Below, in pieces: positions 7,190 through 16,006 of a stretch of DNA of 64,000 nt. The notes beneath the pieces are model-generated. The model saw only the letters and a list, made by a program, of their open reading frames with translations. It did not search any database and had not been told where the DNA came from. Location: the NCBI RefSeq assembly GCF_027921765.1, contig NZ_BSEJ01000011.1, forward strand, positions 62,001 to 126,000. The letters are read 5' to 3'. Both the position numbers and the translations under genes were made by a program. The first letter of the stretch is position 1; every line of letters begins with the position of its first letter. Source of the stretch: Microbacterium barkeri. GTDB lineage: Bacteria; Actinomycetota; Actinomycetes; Actinomycetales; Microbacteriaceae.

Positions 7190-9927
7190 TTCTTCTTCGC
7201 GGCCGGCTTGCGCGTCGTGGTCGTCTTGCGCGTCGTCGTGCGCTTCTTGACCGGCCCCTTGGCGCGCTTGTCGGCGAGCAGCTGCTTGGCGCGCTCGAAG
7301 TCGATCTCGTCGACCGTCTCGCCGCGCGGGATCGTCGCGTTCGTCTCGCCGTCGGTCACGTACGGCCCGAAGCGGCCGTCGCGCACGCGGATCGGCTTGC
7401 CGCTCACGGGGTCGTTGTCGAACTCCTTGAGCGCGCTCGACGCCCGTCGCGCGCCGTACTTCGGCTGCTTGTAGAGCTCGAGCGCCTGCTCGAGCGTGAT
7501 GTCGAAGATCTGGCTCTCGCTCTCGAGCGAGCGCGAGTCGGAGCCCTTCTTCAGATAGGGGCCGAAGCGGCCGTTCTGCGCGGTGATCTGCTCGCCGCTC
7601 TCCGGGTCCTCGCCGACGACGCGCGGGAGCGACAGCAGGCGCAGCGCGGTGTCGAGGTCGACCGTCTCGGGCGTCATGCTCTTGAAGAGCGACGCCGTGC
7701 GCGGCTTCGGCGCAGCGGCCTTCTTGGCGCCGCGCTTCTTCGGCTCCTCGGCCACCTCGCCCGTCGCCTCGTCGACCTCATCGGCCGACGGCGGCTCCTG
7801 CTCCTGCACATACGGACCGTACCGGCCGTCCTTCACGACGACGATCTTGCCGTTCTCCGGGTTCTCGCCGAGCACCCGGTCGCTCACGACCGGAGCATCG
7901 ATGAGCTCCTGTGCCTTCTCGGGCGTCAGCTCGTCGGGCGCGAGATCCTCCGGCACGTTCACGATGCGCGGCTTCTCGTCGGGCTTCGCAGGGTCGACGA
8001 CCTCGAGGTACGGGCCGTACTTGCCGACCCGTAGCGTCGCCGTCTCGGTGATCGGCATGGAGTTGATGGCACGCGCGTCGATCTCGCCGAGGTTGTCGAC
8101 GATGTTGCGGAGGCCGGGATGCCCCTCCCCGCCGAAGTAGAACGACTTCAGCCAGTCGACGCGGCGCTGCTCGCCGCGCGCGATGGCGTCGAGGTCGTCC
8201 TCGAGCTCTGCCGTGAAGTCGTAGTCGACGAGCTCGGAGAAGTGGTCTTCGAGCAGGCGGATCACGCTGAACGCGATCCAGGTCGGGACGAGCGCCTGAC
8301 CGCGCTTGACGACGTACCCGCGGTCGAGGATGACGCCGATGATGCTCGCGAACGTCGAGGGCCGCCCGATGCCGCGCTCCTCGAGCGCCTTGACGAGGCT
8401 CGCCTCGGTGTAGCGCGGCTTCGGGGTCGTCTCGTGCCCCTTCGCGGTCGCGTCGGAGAGCGCGAGCTCGTCGCCCTCCGCGACGCGCGGGAGCGACTGC
8501 TCCTTCGCCTCGTCGGCGTCGCCGCGCTTCTCGTCGCGCCCTTCCTCGTACGCCTCGAGGAAGCCCTTGAACGTGTAGACGGTGCCCGACGCCGTGAACT
8601 CGACCTTCCGGCCATCCGCCTCGGTCTCGAGCGTGACCGTCGTCGTCTCGAACTTCGCGTCGGACATCTGGCTCGCGATGGTGCGCTTCCAGATGAGGTC
8701 GTACATCCGCTGCTCGTCGCGCCCGAGCTGCCCCGCGACCTCCTTGGGGGTGCGGAAGCGGTCGCCCGACGGGCGGATCGCCTCGTGCGCCTCCTGCGCG
8801 TTCTTGCTCTTCGACGCGTACGACCGCGGCTTGAGCGGCACGGCGCTCTCGCCGTACAGCGCGACCGCCTGCTCGCGCGCGGCGCTGATCGCCTGCGCGC
8901 TGAGGTTGGTCGAGTCGGTGCGCATATAGGTGATGTATCCGCGCTCGTACAGGCTCTGGGCGACCGACATCGTGACCTTCGCGGTCATGCCGAGCTTGCG
9001 GCCGGCCTCCTGCTGGAGGGTCGACGTCGTGAACGGCGCGGAGGGGCGCCGTGTGCCGGGCTTCGCCTCGACCTTCGTGACGCGCGCCGTTCCCGTCTCG
9101 TCGATCGCGGTCGAGAGCTGCCGTGCGCCCGCCTCGTCGAGCACGACGACCGCGCGCTTGAGCTGGCCCTTGTCGTCGAAGTCGCGGCCGACCGCGAGGG
9201 GCGCGCCGTCGACGCGCACGAGACGCACCGAGAAGCTCTCGGCGGCGCGCGCCGCGGTCGCCTCGATGCCCCAGTACGAGGCCGACACGAACGCCATCCG
9301 CTCGCGCTCGCGGTCCACGACCATCCGCGTGGCGGCGGACTGCACGCGTCCTGCGCTGAGCGCGGCGCCGGAGCTGCCGCTGCCGATCTTGCGCCACAGG
9401 ACCGGGGAGACGTCCCAGCCGTAGAGGCGGTCGAGGATGCGCCGGGTCTCCTGGGCGTCGACGAGGGCGAGATCGAGCTCGCGCGTCTTCTCGACGGCGG
9501 CCTGGATGGCGTCCTTGGTGATCTCGTGGAACACCATGCGCTTGACCGGGATCTTCGGCTTGAGCGTCTCGAGGAGGTGCCACGCGATGGCCTCGCCCTC
9601 GCGGTCCTCATCGGTGGCGAGCAGGAGCTCGGAGGCGTCCTTGAGCGCGCGCTTGAGCTCGGAGACGGTCTTCGTCTTCCGATCGCTGACGACGTAGTAC
9701 GGCTCGAAGCCGTGCTCGATGTCGATCGAGTACTTGCCGTAGGCCTCGCGGTCCTTTTCGGGGATGTCGCGCTTGTCGGCGAGGTCGCGGATGTGGCCGA
9801 CCGAGCTGAGCACCTCGTAGCCGTCGCCGAGATAGCTCTGGATCGAGCGCATCTTCGTCGGGGACTCGACGATGACGAGCGTCTTGCCGGCAGCGGTCTT
9901 GCCTGATGCCGTCTTGCCTGATGCCAA
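7186..9927 (-). CDS. topA: DNA topoisomerase I
   Basis: 913 aa type IA topoisomerase, relaxing negative supercoils. Toprim residues: Glu21 in ESPTK and the acidic DEDRE at 106-110. The catalytic tyrosine is Tyr334 in GYITYMRTDS. C-terminal repeats with (F/Y)GPY and GxxI motifs (GKYGPYLEV, GRYGPYVQE, GRFGPYLKK, GRFGPYVTD) are the actinobacterial TopA_C repeats, followed by a Lys/Arg/Thr-rich tail (KKRTTTRKTTTTRKPAAKKK), as seen in mycobacterial TopA. The N-terminus has a tandem (A)(S/A)GKT repeat; the start could be internal to it. First gene of topA-tmk-holB. Confidence 0.96.
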   Translation of the reverse strand: MASGKTASGKTAAGKTLVIVESPTKMRSIQSYLGDGYEVLSSVGHIRDLADKRDIPEKDREAYGKYSIDIEHGFEPYYVVSDRKTKTVSELKRALKDASELLLATDEDREGEAIAWHLLETLKPKIPVKRMVFHEITKDAIQAAVEKTRELDLALVDAQETRRILDRLYGWDVSPVLWRKIGSGSSGAALSAGRVQSAATRMVVDRERERMAFVSASYWGIEATAARAAESFSVRLVRVDGAPLAVGRDFDDKGQLKRAVVVLDEAGARQLSTAIDETGTARVTKVEAKPGTRRPSAPFTTSTLQQEAGRKLGMTAKVTMSVAQSLYERGYITYMRTDSTNLSAQAISAAREQAVALYGESAVPLKPRSYASKSKNAQEAHEAIRPSGDRFRTPKEVAGQLGRDEQRMYDLIWKRTIASQMSDAKFETTTVTLETEADGRKVEFTASGTVYTFKGFLEAYEEGRDEKRGDADEAKEQSLPRVAEGDELALSDATAKGHETTPKPRYTEASLVKALEERGIGRPSTFASIIGVILDRGYVVKRGQALVPTWIAFSVIRLLEDHFSELVDYDFTAELEDDLDAIARGEQRRVDWLKSFYFGGEGHPGLRNIVDNLGEIDARAINSMPITETATLRVGKYGPYLEVVDPAKPDEKPRIVNVPEDLAPDELTPEKAQELIDAPVVSDRVLGENPENGKIVVVKDGRYGPYVQEQEPPSADEVDEATGEVAEEPKKRGAKKAAAPKPRTASLFKSMTPETVDLDTALRLLSLPRVVGEDPESGEQITAQNGRFGPYLKKGSDSRSLESESQIFDITLEQALELYKQPKYGARRASSALKEFDNDPVSGKPIRVRDGRFGPYVTDGETNATIPRGETVDEIDFERAKQLLADKRAKGPVKKRTTTRKTTTTRKPAAKKK

Positions 9928-9999
9928 GGGGCGTCCTTTCCTCGAAGCACACCATACACATCGCGCGCCGACCGGACGCTCACAGGGGAGCGCCTCGGC

Positions 10000-10326
10000 T
10001 CATGAGGGAGGCGGGCCCGCTCGGGCAGCGGCCGCCACCGGGAATCCGCCGTATCGGGACTGGACGGAGACGGTTGCGATGAGACCCTCCACGGTACAGG
10101 ACGCCAGGGATGCCCGGCCCGCACCCGCCACCTGGCCCGCAAGCCCGCAGGGGTCGCCGGCGACCGCGCCGCTCGCCGCATCGGCCGCGGCGAGCGCGGC
10201 CGCGTCGGCCACGCTCGCGATGCGCTGGCTCTCGGCCGCCGCCCCTCCCGCAGCGGCGAGCCCGACGACGAGCGCGCATGCTGCCGCGACCACGCCCGCC
10301 CCGACCGCGGTGCCCGACATCACCAT
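10000..10326 (-). CDS. TadE/Rv3654c-like secreted pilus-locus protein
   Basis: About 108 aa; ATG at 10326, with an in-frame alternative at 10320. An N-terminal hydrophobic helix (GAGVVAAACALVVGLAAAGG) is followed by RIASVADAAALAAADAA, the signature of the helicase/secretion-neighbourhood TadE-like family (Rv3654c type). Two cysteines (DPCGLAG and LASCTVEG) are consistent with an extracytoplasmic disulphide. Overlaps the upstream TadE gene and ends the Tad operon. Confidence 0.75.
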   Translation of the reverse strand: MVMSGTAVGAGVVAAACALVVGLAAAGGAAAESQRIASVADAAALAAADAASGAVAGDPCGLAGQVAGAGRASLASCTVEGLIATVSVQSRYGGFPVAAAARAGPPPS

Positions 10327-10685
10327 CCTCCGGCGAGCGCGCAGCTCGACGCGGACAGCGGGACGGCGAGCGCTCCGATGCGGGCCTCGGCCTCGGCCGT
10401 CGCGCACACGAGGTCGCCGTGGTGCGCGATCGAGAGCGCGCCGCCGACCGCCGCGACGATGCCGGCGGCGCGCCCCTCCTCCTCTCCCCTCGCGATGAGC
10501 CGCGCCGCGTCGGCCGCGGCGTCCTGGAGCTGCACCTGGCGCGAGGCCGCACCGAGCCCGGCGATGCCGAGCGCGGCGACGAGCACGACGGCGGGCAGCG
10601 CGACGGCGAGCTCGGCCGTGACCGAGCCGCGCTCGCTCGCGCGGCACGGCCATCCGCGTCGCCGCCGCACCGCCCGTCGCATCAC
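10320..10685 (-). CDS. TadE-like pilus assembly protein
   Basis: 121 aa. Basic N-terminus, then ERGSVTAELAVALPAVVLVA, the TadE/prepilin-like motif (E at +5 after the G/S cleavage site, then a hydrophobic helix). LQDAAADAARLIARGE after the helix matches actinobacterial TadE pseudopilins. Membrane-anchored minor pilin of the Flp/Tad system. Overlaps both neighbours, so it is part of one operon starting at tadA. Confidence 0.85.
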   Translation of the reverse strand: MMRRAVRRRRGWPCRASERGSVTAELAVALPAVVLVAALGIAGLGAASRQVQLQDAAADAARLIARGEEEGRAAGIVAAVGGALSIAHHGDLVCATAEAEARIGALAVPLSASSCALAGGW

Positions 10686-10870
10686 GGAACCGTGAGCGCG
10701 CGGCGCACGAGATCGGTGAGGATCTGCTGCACCTCGCCCGACCGCATGATCATCACGAGCAGACCGGCGAACGCGACGGCCGCCATGGTGACGATCGCGT
10801 ACTCCGCCGTCGACGCTCCGGTCTCGTCGTCGAGCAGCTCGACGAGTCGGAGGGTGGGCTTCTCTGACAT
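10682..10870 (-). CDS. Flp-type pilin (DUF4244 protein)
   Basis: 62 aa. LLDDETGASTAEYAIVTMAAVAFAG has the G-[A/S]-x-[S/T]-AEYA prepilin motif: cleavage would follow GA, leaving the conserved Glu at about +5 and a hydrophobic assembly helix. The C-terminus is short, as in DUF4244 pilins next to actinobacterial tad genes. Probably the major pilin. Confidence 0.85.
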   Translation of the reverse strand: MSEKPTLRLVELLDDETGASTAEYAIVTMAAVAFAGLLVMIMRSGEVQQILTDLVRRALTVP

Positions 10871-10913
10871 GTGCTCCTTCTTTCTCTCTGGATGGATTCC
10901 CGGGGTCGATGGC

Positions 10914-11858
10914 TCAGCCGCCGAGTGCGGGCAGAGGGGTCGCGCGGATGACGCTGAGCATCATCGGCGCGACACCGAGGCACAGGAACGCCGGCAGGGT
11001 GCACACGCCGAGCGGCAGCAGCAGACGCGAACCGAGGCGCGCCGCGCGCATCCGGCCCTGCGTGCGCGCGTCGTGCCGGTCGTGCGCGGCGGCGGCGCGG
11101 AGCAGCTCGACCGCTGGCACCCCTGCCGAACGCGACAGAGCGAGCACGGGCTCGATGCGATCGACAGCACGGGGGCCGCCCGCGGCCTCGTCGACGAGCC
11201 GCGTCGCGCGGTCGATCGACACGCCGCCCGCGAGTCCGATGGCCATCAGCTCGGCGGTCATGCCCGGTGTCCCGGCCGGAGGCTGAGCCGCGCGGACGAG
11301 GCGACCGGTCCAGATGCGAGCCAGGAGGAGGAGGGCGAGCCCGCTCCCCAGGCAGACGAGGCCGATCGCGTCGCCCACGAGAACGGAGAGCGTGTCGAAG
11401 CCGAGCGCCCCGCCGATGAGCAGGCCGAACAGCGGCAGCCAGGCCATGAGACGCGCGGTGCCGGCGGGCTCCGCGAGCGCGACCCGCACATCGTCGCCGC
11501 TCTCCTGCGCATCGCGAAGTGCGGCTGCCATCGCGCGGAGACTCTCGGCGAGCGGCGCGCCCACCGCGATCGACACATGCCACGCGGCTGCGACGTCGCG
11601 CCAGGCGGCGGCGAGGCGGATGGCCGCCGGATCGCGCGGGCGCTCGACGGCCGCCGCCTCCGCCTCGATCGCCTCGACGAGGGGCATGCCGGCGGCCGAG
11701 CGCGCGACGATCCGCTCGGCAGCCGCGTCGCCCGACTCACTGAGGTGGCGCCATGCCGTCGTCGGCGATGCACCCGCCTGCAACAGTACGGCCAGACGCA
11801 GGACGGTCTCCGCGACCGGACCGGTCGGCTCGTCGCGGCGCCTTCTCCTCAGCGCCAC
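10914..11858 (-). CDS. type II secretion F-family / TadB-C-like inner-membrane protein
   Basis: 314 aa from the GTG at 11858, which overlaps tadA by 10 bp. Membrane helices are at about residues 160-210 (MAWLPLFGLLIGGALGFDTL, then GLVCLGSGLALLLLARIW) and near the C-terminus (LLLPLGVCTLPAFLCLGVAP). The GspF/T2SSF domain motif GGVSIDRATRLV is visible. It should form the platform for the TadA ATPase. Only one F-family gene is present, where many tad loci carry two, and no prepilin peptidase gene is in the window. Confidence 0.8.
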   Translation of the reverse strand: MALRRRRRDEPTGPVAETVLRLAVLLQAGASPTTAWRHLSESGDAAAERIVARSAAGMPLVEAIEAEAAAVERPRDPAAIRLAAAWRDVAAAWHVSIAVGAPLAESLRAMAAALRDAQESGDDVRVALAEPAGTARLMAWLPLFGLLIGGALGFDTLSVLVGDAIGLVCLGSGLALLLLARIWTGRLVRAAQPPAGTPGMTAELMAIGLAGGVSIDRATRLVDEAAGGPRAVDRIEPVLALSRSAGVPAVELLRAAAAHDRHDARTQGRMRAARLGSRLLLPLGVCTLPAFLCLGVAPMMLSVIRATPLPALGG

Positions 11859-12874
11859 GGCTCGACCTCCTCGATCGCCAGCCGACCCCGCCCATCCGCG
11901 AATCGCCCGACGCGGGCCAGCCGACGCTGCCCGGCGCGGTCGCGCTCGAGGTGCAGCACGAAGCCGATCGCGCTCGTGACCTGGCGCGCGACGGCGTGGT
12001 CGTCCATGCCCGCAAGCGCGCCGAGGGCCTCGAGACGCGCCGGCACGTCGTCGAGACCCGATGCATGCAGGGTGCCCGCACCGCCGTCGTGACCCGTGTT
12101 GAGCGCCGTGAGGAGCTCGCGGACCTCCTCGCCGCGGCACTCCCCCACGACGATCCGGTCGGGGCGCATCCGCAGCGACTCCCTCACGAGCCGGGCGAGG
12201 CCGATCGCGCCGGCGCCCTCGAGGTTCGGCTGCCGCGCCTCGAGCGACACGTGATGCGGATGCGCGATGCGCAGCTCGGCGACGTCCTCGATCGTCACGA
12301 TCCGCTCGTTGGGCGGAGTGTGCGAGAGCATGGCCGCGAGCAGCGTCGTCTTGCCGGTGCCCGCGGCTCCCGTCACGAGCACGTTCTCGCGCCGACGGAC
12401 GATCTCGACCAGCCAGGCGCGGACGTCGTCGGCGAAGGCGCCGCCGCGGCACAGGTCGCCGAGGTCGGCGCGGGTCAGCCGGGGCACGCGGATCGACAGC
12501 GACGTTCCGCTCGAGCTCACCGGCGGCAGGACCGCGTGGATGCGCATGCCGCCCGGCAGGCGCACGTCGACGCACGGCGTCGCGTCGTCGATGTGGCGTC
12601 CGCCCCGTGCGATGAGCTCGGTGGCCAGGTCGCGCACCTCGCGCTCCGACGCCCGCCAGCTCGGATCGTGCCGCGGCCCCTCCCCGCGGTCGACGAAGAG
12701 CCCCGCGGTCCCGTTGACGAAGAGGTCGGTCACGGCGTCGTCGGCGAGGTACGGCGCGAGCGGCCCCAGGTCCGCCCGCGCCGCCAGGTCGTCCCGCCGC
12801 GCGGCCTGCGCGTCGTCATCTCCGGGCGCGCGGCGGGGGTTTCCACGCGGCTGGACGATGAAGGGGACGGCCAT
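11849..12874 (-). CDS. tadA: Tad secretion ATPase (TadA/CpaF)
   Basis: 341 aa hexameric ATPase driving Flp pilus assembly. Walker A is GAAGTGKTT (about residues 168-176), the Asp box is IVTIEDVAELRI, Walker B is RIVVGECRGEE, and the His box is TGHDGGAGTLHA. The N-terminal domain DAVTDLFVNGTAGLFVDRG is the typical CpaF start. First gene of the minus-strand pilus operon; the 229-bp spacer to acs separates divergent transcription. Confidence 0.92.
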   Translation of the reverse strand: MAVPFIVQPRGNPRRAPGDDDAQAARRDDLAARADLGPLAPYLADDAVTDLFVNGTAGLFVDRGEGPRHDPSWRASEREVRDLATELIARGGRHIDDATPCVDVRLPGGMRIHAVLPPVSSSGTSLSIRVPRLTRADLGDLCRGGAFADDVRAWLVEIVRRRENVLVTGAAGTGKTTLLAAMLSHTPPNERIVTIEDVAELRIAHPHHVSLEARQPNLEGAGAIGLARLVRESLRMRPDRIVVGECRGEEVRELLTALNTGHDGGAGTLHASGLDDVPARLEALGALAGMDDHAVARQVTSAIGFVLHLERDRAGQRRLARVGRFADGRGRLAIEEVEPWR

Positions 12875-13103
12875 GCCTCGACGCTAGGGAGCCCGCGCCC
12901 TCGAGAACGGGCACTCGCGCCATCCGTGGAGAACCATGACGAGACACGCCGCCTGGGCACACGGCGTCGGGCGGCCTGAGGCGCACCCCCGACTTTCGGA
13001 GGTACCCGACCCGTCCGGCGGCGGCGTAGGTTCGGATGGTCGGCTTCGTCAGCCGGCGCCGCGGCGTCGCGGCTTCAGGACCTGCACGCGAAGGAGCGAT
13101 CGA

Positions 13104-15080
13104 ATGTCCAGCCAGATCGACCACCTGCTCACCGAGACGCGCCGATTCGCGCCGTCGCCCGAGTTCGCCGCGGACGCCGTCGCGAAGGCCGACCTGTACG
13201 AGCGCGCCGCCGCGGATCGCGAGGGGTTCTGGGCCGAGCAGTCCCGCGAGCTGCTGCACTGGGAGAAGCCGTTCACCCAGGTGCTCGACTGGTCGACGCC
13301 GCCGTTCGCGAAGTGGTTCGCCGACGGCGAGCTGAACGTCGCGTACAACTGCCTCGACCGCCACGTCGAGGCGGGCAACGGCGACCGCGTGGCCCTGCTG
13401 TGGGAGGGCGAGCCGGGCGACTCCCGCACGGTCACCTACGCCGAGCTCACCGACGAGGTCAAGCGCCTCGCGAACGTGCTCACCGACCTCGGTGTCGGAG
13501 CAGGCGACCGCGTCGCGATCTACCTGCCCATGATCCCCGAGGCCATCGCCTCGATGCTCGCGGTCGCGCGGATCGGCGCCATCCACTCGGTCGTGTTCGG
13601 CGGGTTCAGCGCCGACAGCCTGCGCTCGCGCATCGACGACGCCGGCGCGAAGCTCGTCATCACAGCCGACGGCGGCTACCGCAAGGGCAAGGTGTCGCCG
13701 CTCAAGCCGGCCGTCGATCAGGCGCTCTCCGACCGCGGCGACGGCGCGCAGCTCACCGTTGAGCACGTTCTCGTCGTCAAGCGCGGTGAGAACGAGGTCG
13801 AATGGACCGAGGGCCGCGACCTGTGGTGGCACGACGTCGTCCCGCAGGCGCCGGCCGAGCACACCGCGCAGGCCTTCCCGTCGGAGAACCCGCTGTACAT
13901 CCTGTACACGTCGGGCACGACGGGGAAGCCGAAGGGCATCCTGCACACGTCGGGCGGCTACCTCACGCAGGCCGCGTTCACGCACCGGAACGTGTTCGAC
14001 CTCCGCCCCGAGTCCGACGTGTACTGGTGCACGGCCGACATCGGATGGGTCACCGGGCACACGTACGTCGCGTACGGCCCGCTCGCCAACGGCGCGACGC
14101 AGGTGCTGTACGAGGGCACGCCCGAGTTCCCCGCACCCGGCCGGTGGTGGGACATCGTCGAGAAGTACGGCGTGACCATCCTCTACACCGCCCCGACGGC
14201 CATCCGGGGATTCATGAAGCAGGGCAGGGTCATCCCGCAGCAGCGCGACCTGTCGAGTCTGCGCGTCCTCGGCTCGGTCGGCGAGCCGATCAACCCCGAG
14301 GCGTGGGTCTGGTACCGCGACGTCATCGGCGGCGGGAAGACCCCCATCGTGGACACGTGGTGGCAGACCGAGACGGGCGCGATCATGGTGTCAGCGCTGC
14401 CCGGCGTGACGGAGGCGAAGCCCGGCTCGGCTCAGGTGCCCCTCCCCGGCATCTCGATCGACGTCGTCGACGAGAAGGCCGAGCATGTCGGCAACGGCAA
14501 CGGAGGCCTGCTCGTCATCACCGAGCCGTGGCCGAGCATGCTCCGCGGCATCTGGGGCGACCCCGAGCGCTACAAGGAGACCTACTGGGACAAGTTCGCC
14601 GAGCAGGGCTACTACTTCGCGGGGGATGGCGCGCGCCTCGACGAGGACGGCGACATCTGGCTACTCGGCCGCGTCGACGACGTCATGAACGTCTCGGGGC
14701 ACCGCCTCTCCACCGCGGAGATCGAGTCGGCCCTCGTCGCCCACGAGGCGACCGCGGAGGCCGCGGTCGTGGGCGCCTCGGACGAGACGACGGGGCAGGC
14801 GGTGGTTGCCTATTGTGTGTTGAAGGAAAGCTACCTGTCATCCCACGAGAACATCGAGGATCTGGCGCAGGAGCTGCGATCCTGGGTCGCGTCCCAGATC
14901 GGCGCGATTGCCCGCCCCCGGGAGATCTACATCGTGACCGAGCTCCCGAAGACCCGCTCGGGGAAGATCATGCGGCGGCTGCTCCGCGATGTGGCGGAGG
15001 GCCGAGAGGTGGGTGACACCACGACTCTGGCCGACACGATGGTCATGAGCACGATCCAGTCGAAGGTGGGCAAGAAGTAG
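13104..15080 (+). CDS. acs: acetyl-CoA synthetase, chimeric: host body with element-supplied C-terminus
   Basis: 658 aa. Makes acetyl-CoA from acetate, ATP and CoA. AMP-binding motif [11 protein letters not shown] lies near residue 269, WWQTETG near 420, and the acetylation-target lysine motif [11 protein letters not shown] has Lys621. GAAGGAG precedes the ATG at 13104 as SD. The integration crossover falls at residue 565 (CAG, 14796), so residues 565-658 come from the mobile element. The displaced host version of this tail begins at 37415 and is strongly similar but not identical ([12 protein letters not shown] versus QAVVAFVILKES). Base composition changes right after 14803. The chimera is open and probably functional. 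Confidence 0.93.
   Translation: MSSQIDHLLTETRRFAPSPEFAADAVAKADLYERAAADREGFWAEQSRELLHWEKPFTQVLDWSTPPFAKWFADGELNVAYNCLDRHVEAGNGDRVALLWEGEPGDSRTVTYAELTDEVKRLANVLTDLGVGAGDRVAIYLPMIPEAIASMLAVARIGAIHSVVFGGFSADSLRSRIDDAGAKLVITADGGYRKGKVSPLKPAVDQALSDRGDGAQLTVEHVLVVKRGENEVEWTEGRDLWWHDVVPQAPAEHTAQAFPSENPLYILYTSGTTGKPKGILHTSGGYLTQAAFTHRNVFDLRPESDVYWCTADIGWVTGHTYVAYGPLANGATQVLYEGTPEFPAPGRWWDIVEKYGVTILYTAPTAIRGFMKQGRVIPQQRDLSSLRVLGSVGEPINPEAWVWYRDVIGGGKTPIVDTWWQTETGAIMVSALPGVTEAKPGSAQVPLPGISIDVVDEKAEHVGNGNGGLLVITEPWPSMLRGIWGDPERYKETYWDKFAEQGYYFAGDGARLDEDGDIWLLGRVDDVMNVSGHRLSTAEIESALVAHEATAEAAVVGASDETTGQAVVAYCVLKESYLSSHENIEDLAQELRSWVASQIGAIARPREIYIVTELPKTRSGKIMRRLLRDVAEGREVGDTTTLADTMVMSTIQSKVGKK
14786..14808. 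other. attL of the 22.6-kb element
   Basis: Host half-arm GACGAC (14786-14791), 10-bp centre GGGGCAGGCG, element half-arm GTGGTTG (14802-14808). The identity shared with attR is CAGGCGGT at 14796-14803; the predicted crossover dinucleotide is CA at 14796-14797. Inferred by comparing the two acs tails. Confidence 0.85.
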
Positions 15081-15105
15081 CCACCGCCGCCAGGCACACA
15101 AAAGG

Positions 15106-15135
15106 GGCCACGCACTCATCGGAGTGCGTGGCCCT
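15106..15135 (+). terminator. terminator after chimeric acs (element-supplied)
   Basis: Perfect 13-bp arms GGGCCACGCACTC/GAGTGCGTGGCCC with a 4-nt loop, preceded by AAAA and followed by TTCGTCGT. The element supplies both the end of acs and its terminator. Confidence 0.8.
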
Positions 15136-15226
15136 TCGTCGTAGCTGCCCGCTCCTGCGCCCACTATCCCGAGATCGAGCAATCACACCGATCTCCTGTG
15201 CTCGACGCTGAGATCGCCTCCTGTGG

Positions 15227-15586
15227 TCATTTCCACGGCGGCAGGCCGTGGGCCTCCTCGTAGATCTTCCGGAACTCTGCCTTGAGCGGGCCGACCTGGT
15301 TCAACTCGTAGCCCTGCTCGCGAAGCCAGCGGCGTGCATCGCGCAGATCGTAGGGCTTCTCATCCCCACCCTCGCTGTGGCTTGCTTCCTCCTTGGTGCT
15401 GTCCACCTTCCGGGCCTTCTCGATGAACGGTCGAAGTGCATCGGCAAGCTTCTGCTCGTTCTCGGTGGTCAGGTGCATCTCGTAGCGCTGCCCCTTGAAC
15501 GCGAAGGAAACTTCGCCGCCGCCCCCTTCGGGGATCTCGCTCGAATCGAGATCGTCTCGCATCACAATGATCTTTTCGATTGCCAT
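15227..15586 (-). CDS. Lsr2-like nucleoid protein lacking the RGR motif
   Basis: 119 aa. The N-terminal dimerisation domain fits Lsr2 (residues 1-60: VMRDDLDSSEI, FAFKGQRYEMHLTTENEQKL, LRPFIEKARKV), followed by a linker and the C-terminal helix pair DARRWLREQGYELN...EFRKIYEEAHG. In Lsr2 the loop between those helices carries an AT-hook-like RGR that binds the minor groove; here it reads QVGPLKAEF, so that motif is missing. Lsr2 proteins silence AT-rich foreign DNA. This one may have altered binding or act as a decoy partner of host Lsr2. Its putative -10 lies 6 bp before the ATG, suggesting a leaderless transcript. Confidence 0.85.
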   Translation of the reverse strand: MAIEKIIVMRDDLDSSEIPEGGGGEVSFAFKGQRYEMHLTTENEQKLADALRPFIEKARKVDSTKEEASHSEGGDEKPYDLRDARRWLREQGYELNQVGPLKAEFRKIYEEAHGLPPWK

Positions 15587-15757
15587 GAACCCATCCTACA
15601 CCGGAGTTTGAACCCGCACCAGAACCTTGTTCAAACACGCGACACGCCGAGCGCCAAATATTTCTCCAATTTCTTCCGGGCCCCGTTTTTCCTTGATTTT
15701 TCGGGGTTCGCGGCATTCGGAATCCGAGTTCAGCGCGAGTTCCTGACAAGTTAGACT
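15587..15757. promoter_or_regulatory. lsr2 promoter with GTTTGAAC/GTTCAAAC inverted repeat
   Basis: On the minus strand a -10-like TAGGAT (15593-15598) lies 6 bp before the lsr2 ATG. GTTTGAAC (15606-15613) falls in the spacer upstream of it, and its exact inverse GTTCAAAC is at 15629-15636. The arrangement suggests repressor binding over the promoter. The rest of the stretch is AT-richer non-coding DNA. Confidence 0.5.
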
Positions 15758-15786
15758 TGCAGAGTTCGAACTCGTTCCCGTAGATT
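15758..15786 (+). promoter_or_regulatory. rightward promoter with palindromic operator in the spacer
   Basis: TTGCAG (15758) and TAGATT (15781) are spaced 17 bp. The perfect 12-bp palindrome GAGTTCGAACTC (15762-15773) sits within this promoter. A related site AGAGTTTGAACT is at 15865-15876. Probably drives the small-gene operon beginning at 16007. Confidence 0.6.
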
Positions 15787-15878
15787 AGTTCTCGTCAGGC
15801 CGGGAACGGACAGACGCCCGGGGAGGAAACACGGATCCGGGCAGATACGAACTTTCACAACTTCAGAGTTTGAACTAC

Positions 15879-15894
15879 CGCACCAGTTGGTGCG
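15879..15894. promoter_or_regulatory. palindrome CGCACCA-GT-TGGTGCG
   Basis: Perfect 7-bp inverted arms around GT in the leader of the 16007 gene. Could be an operator or an RNA hairpin. Confidence 0.4.
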
Positions 15895-15970
15895 AACAAC
15901 CCGGCGAGCATTGCGCTCGCTACCCACAGACCTCGGCGGGGCGCACGCTCCGTCCGGCCCACAGAAATCC

Positions 15971-15984
15971 GGCTCGATCGAGCC
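15971..15984. promoter_or_regulatory. palindrome GGCTCGATCGAGCC
   Basis: Perfect 14-bp palindrome 12 bp before the AAGGAGG Shine-Dalgarno of the 16007 gene. As RNA it would form a small hairpin close to the ribosome site. Confidence 0.4.
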
Positions 15985-16006
15985 ACTAACCAATAAGGAG
16001 GCCCCC

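Noticed and set aside
15606..15773. LexA/SOS boxes
   Set aside because: The sites have GTTC-GAAC order in a compact palindrome, unlike the actinobacterial SOS box with GAAC-N4-GTTC.
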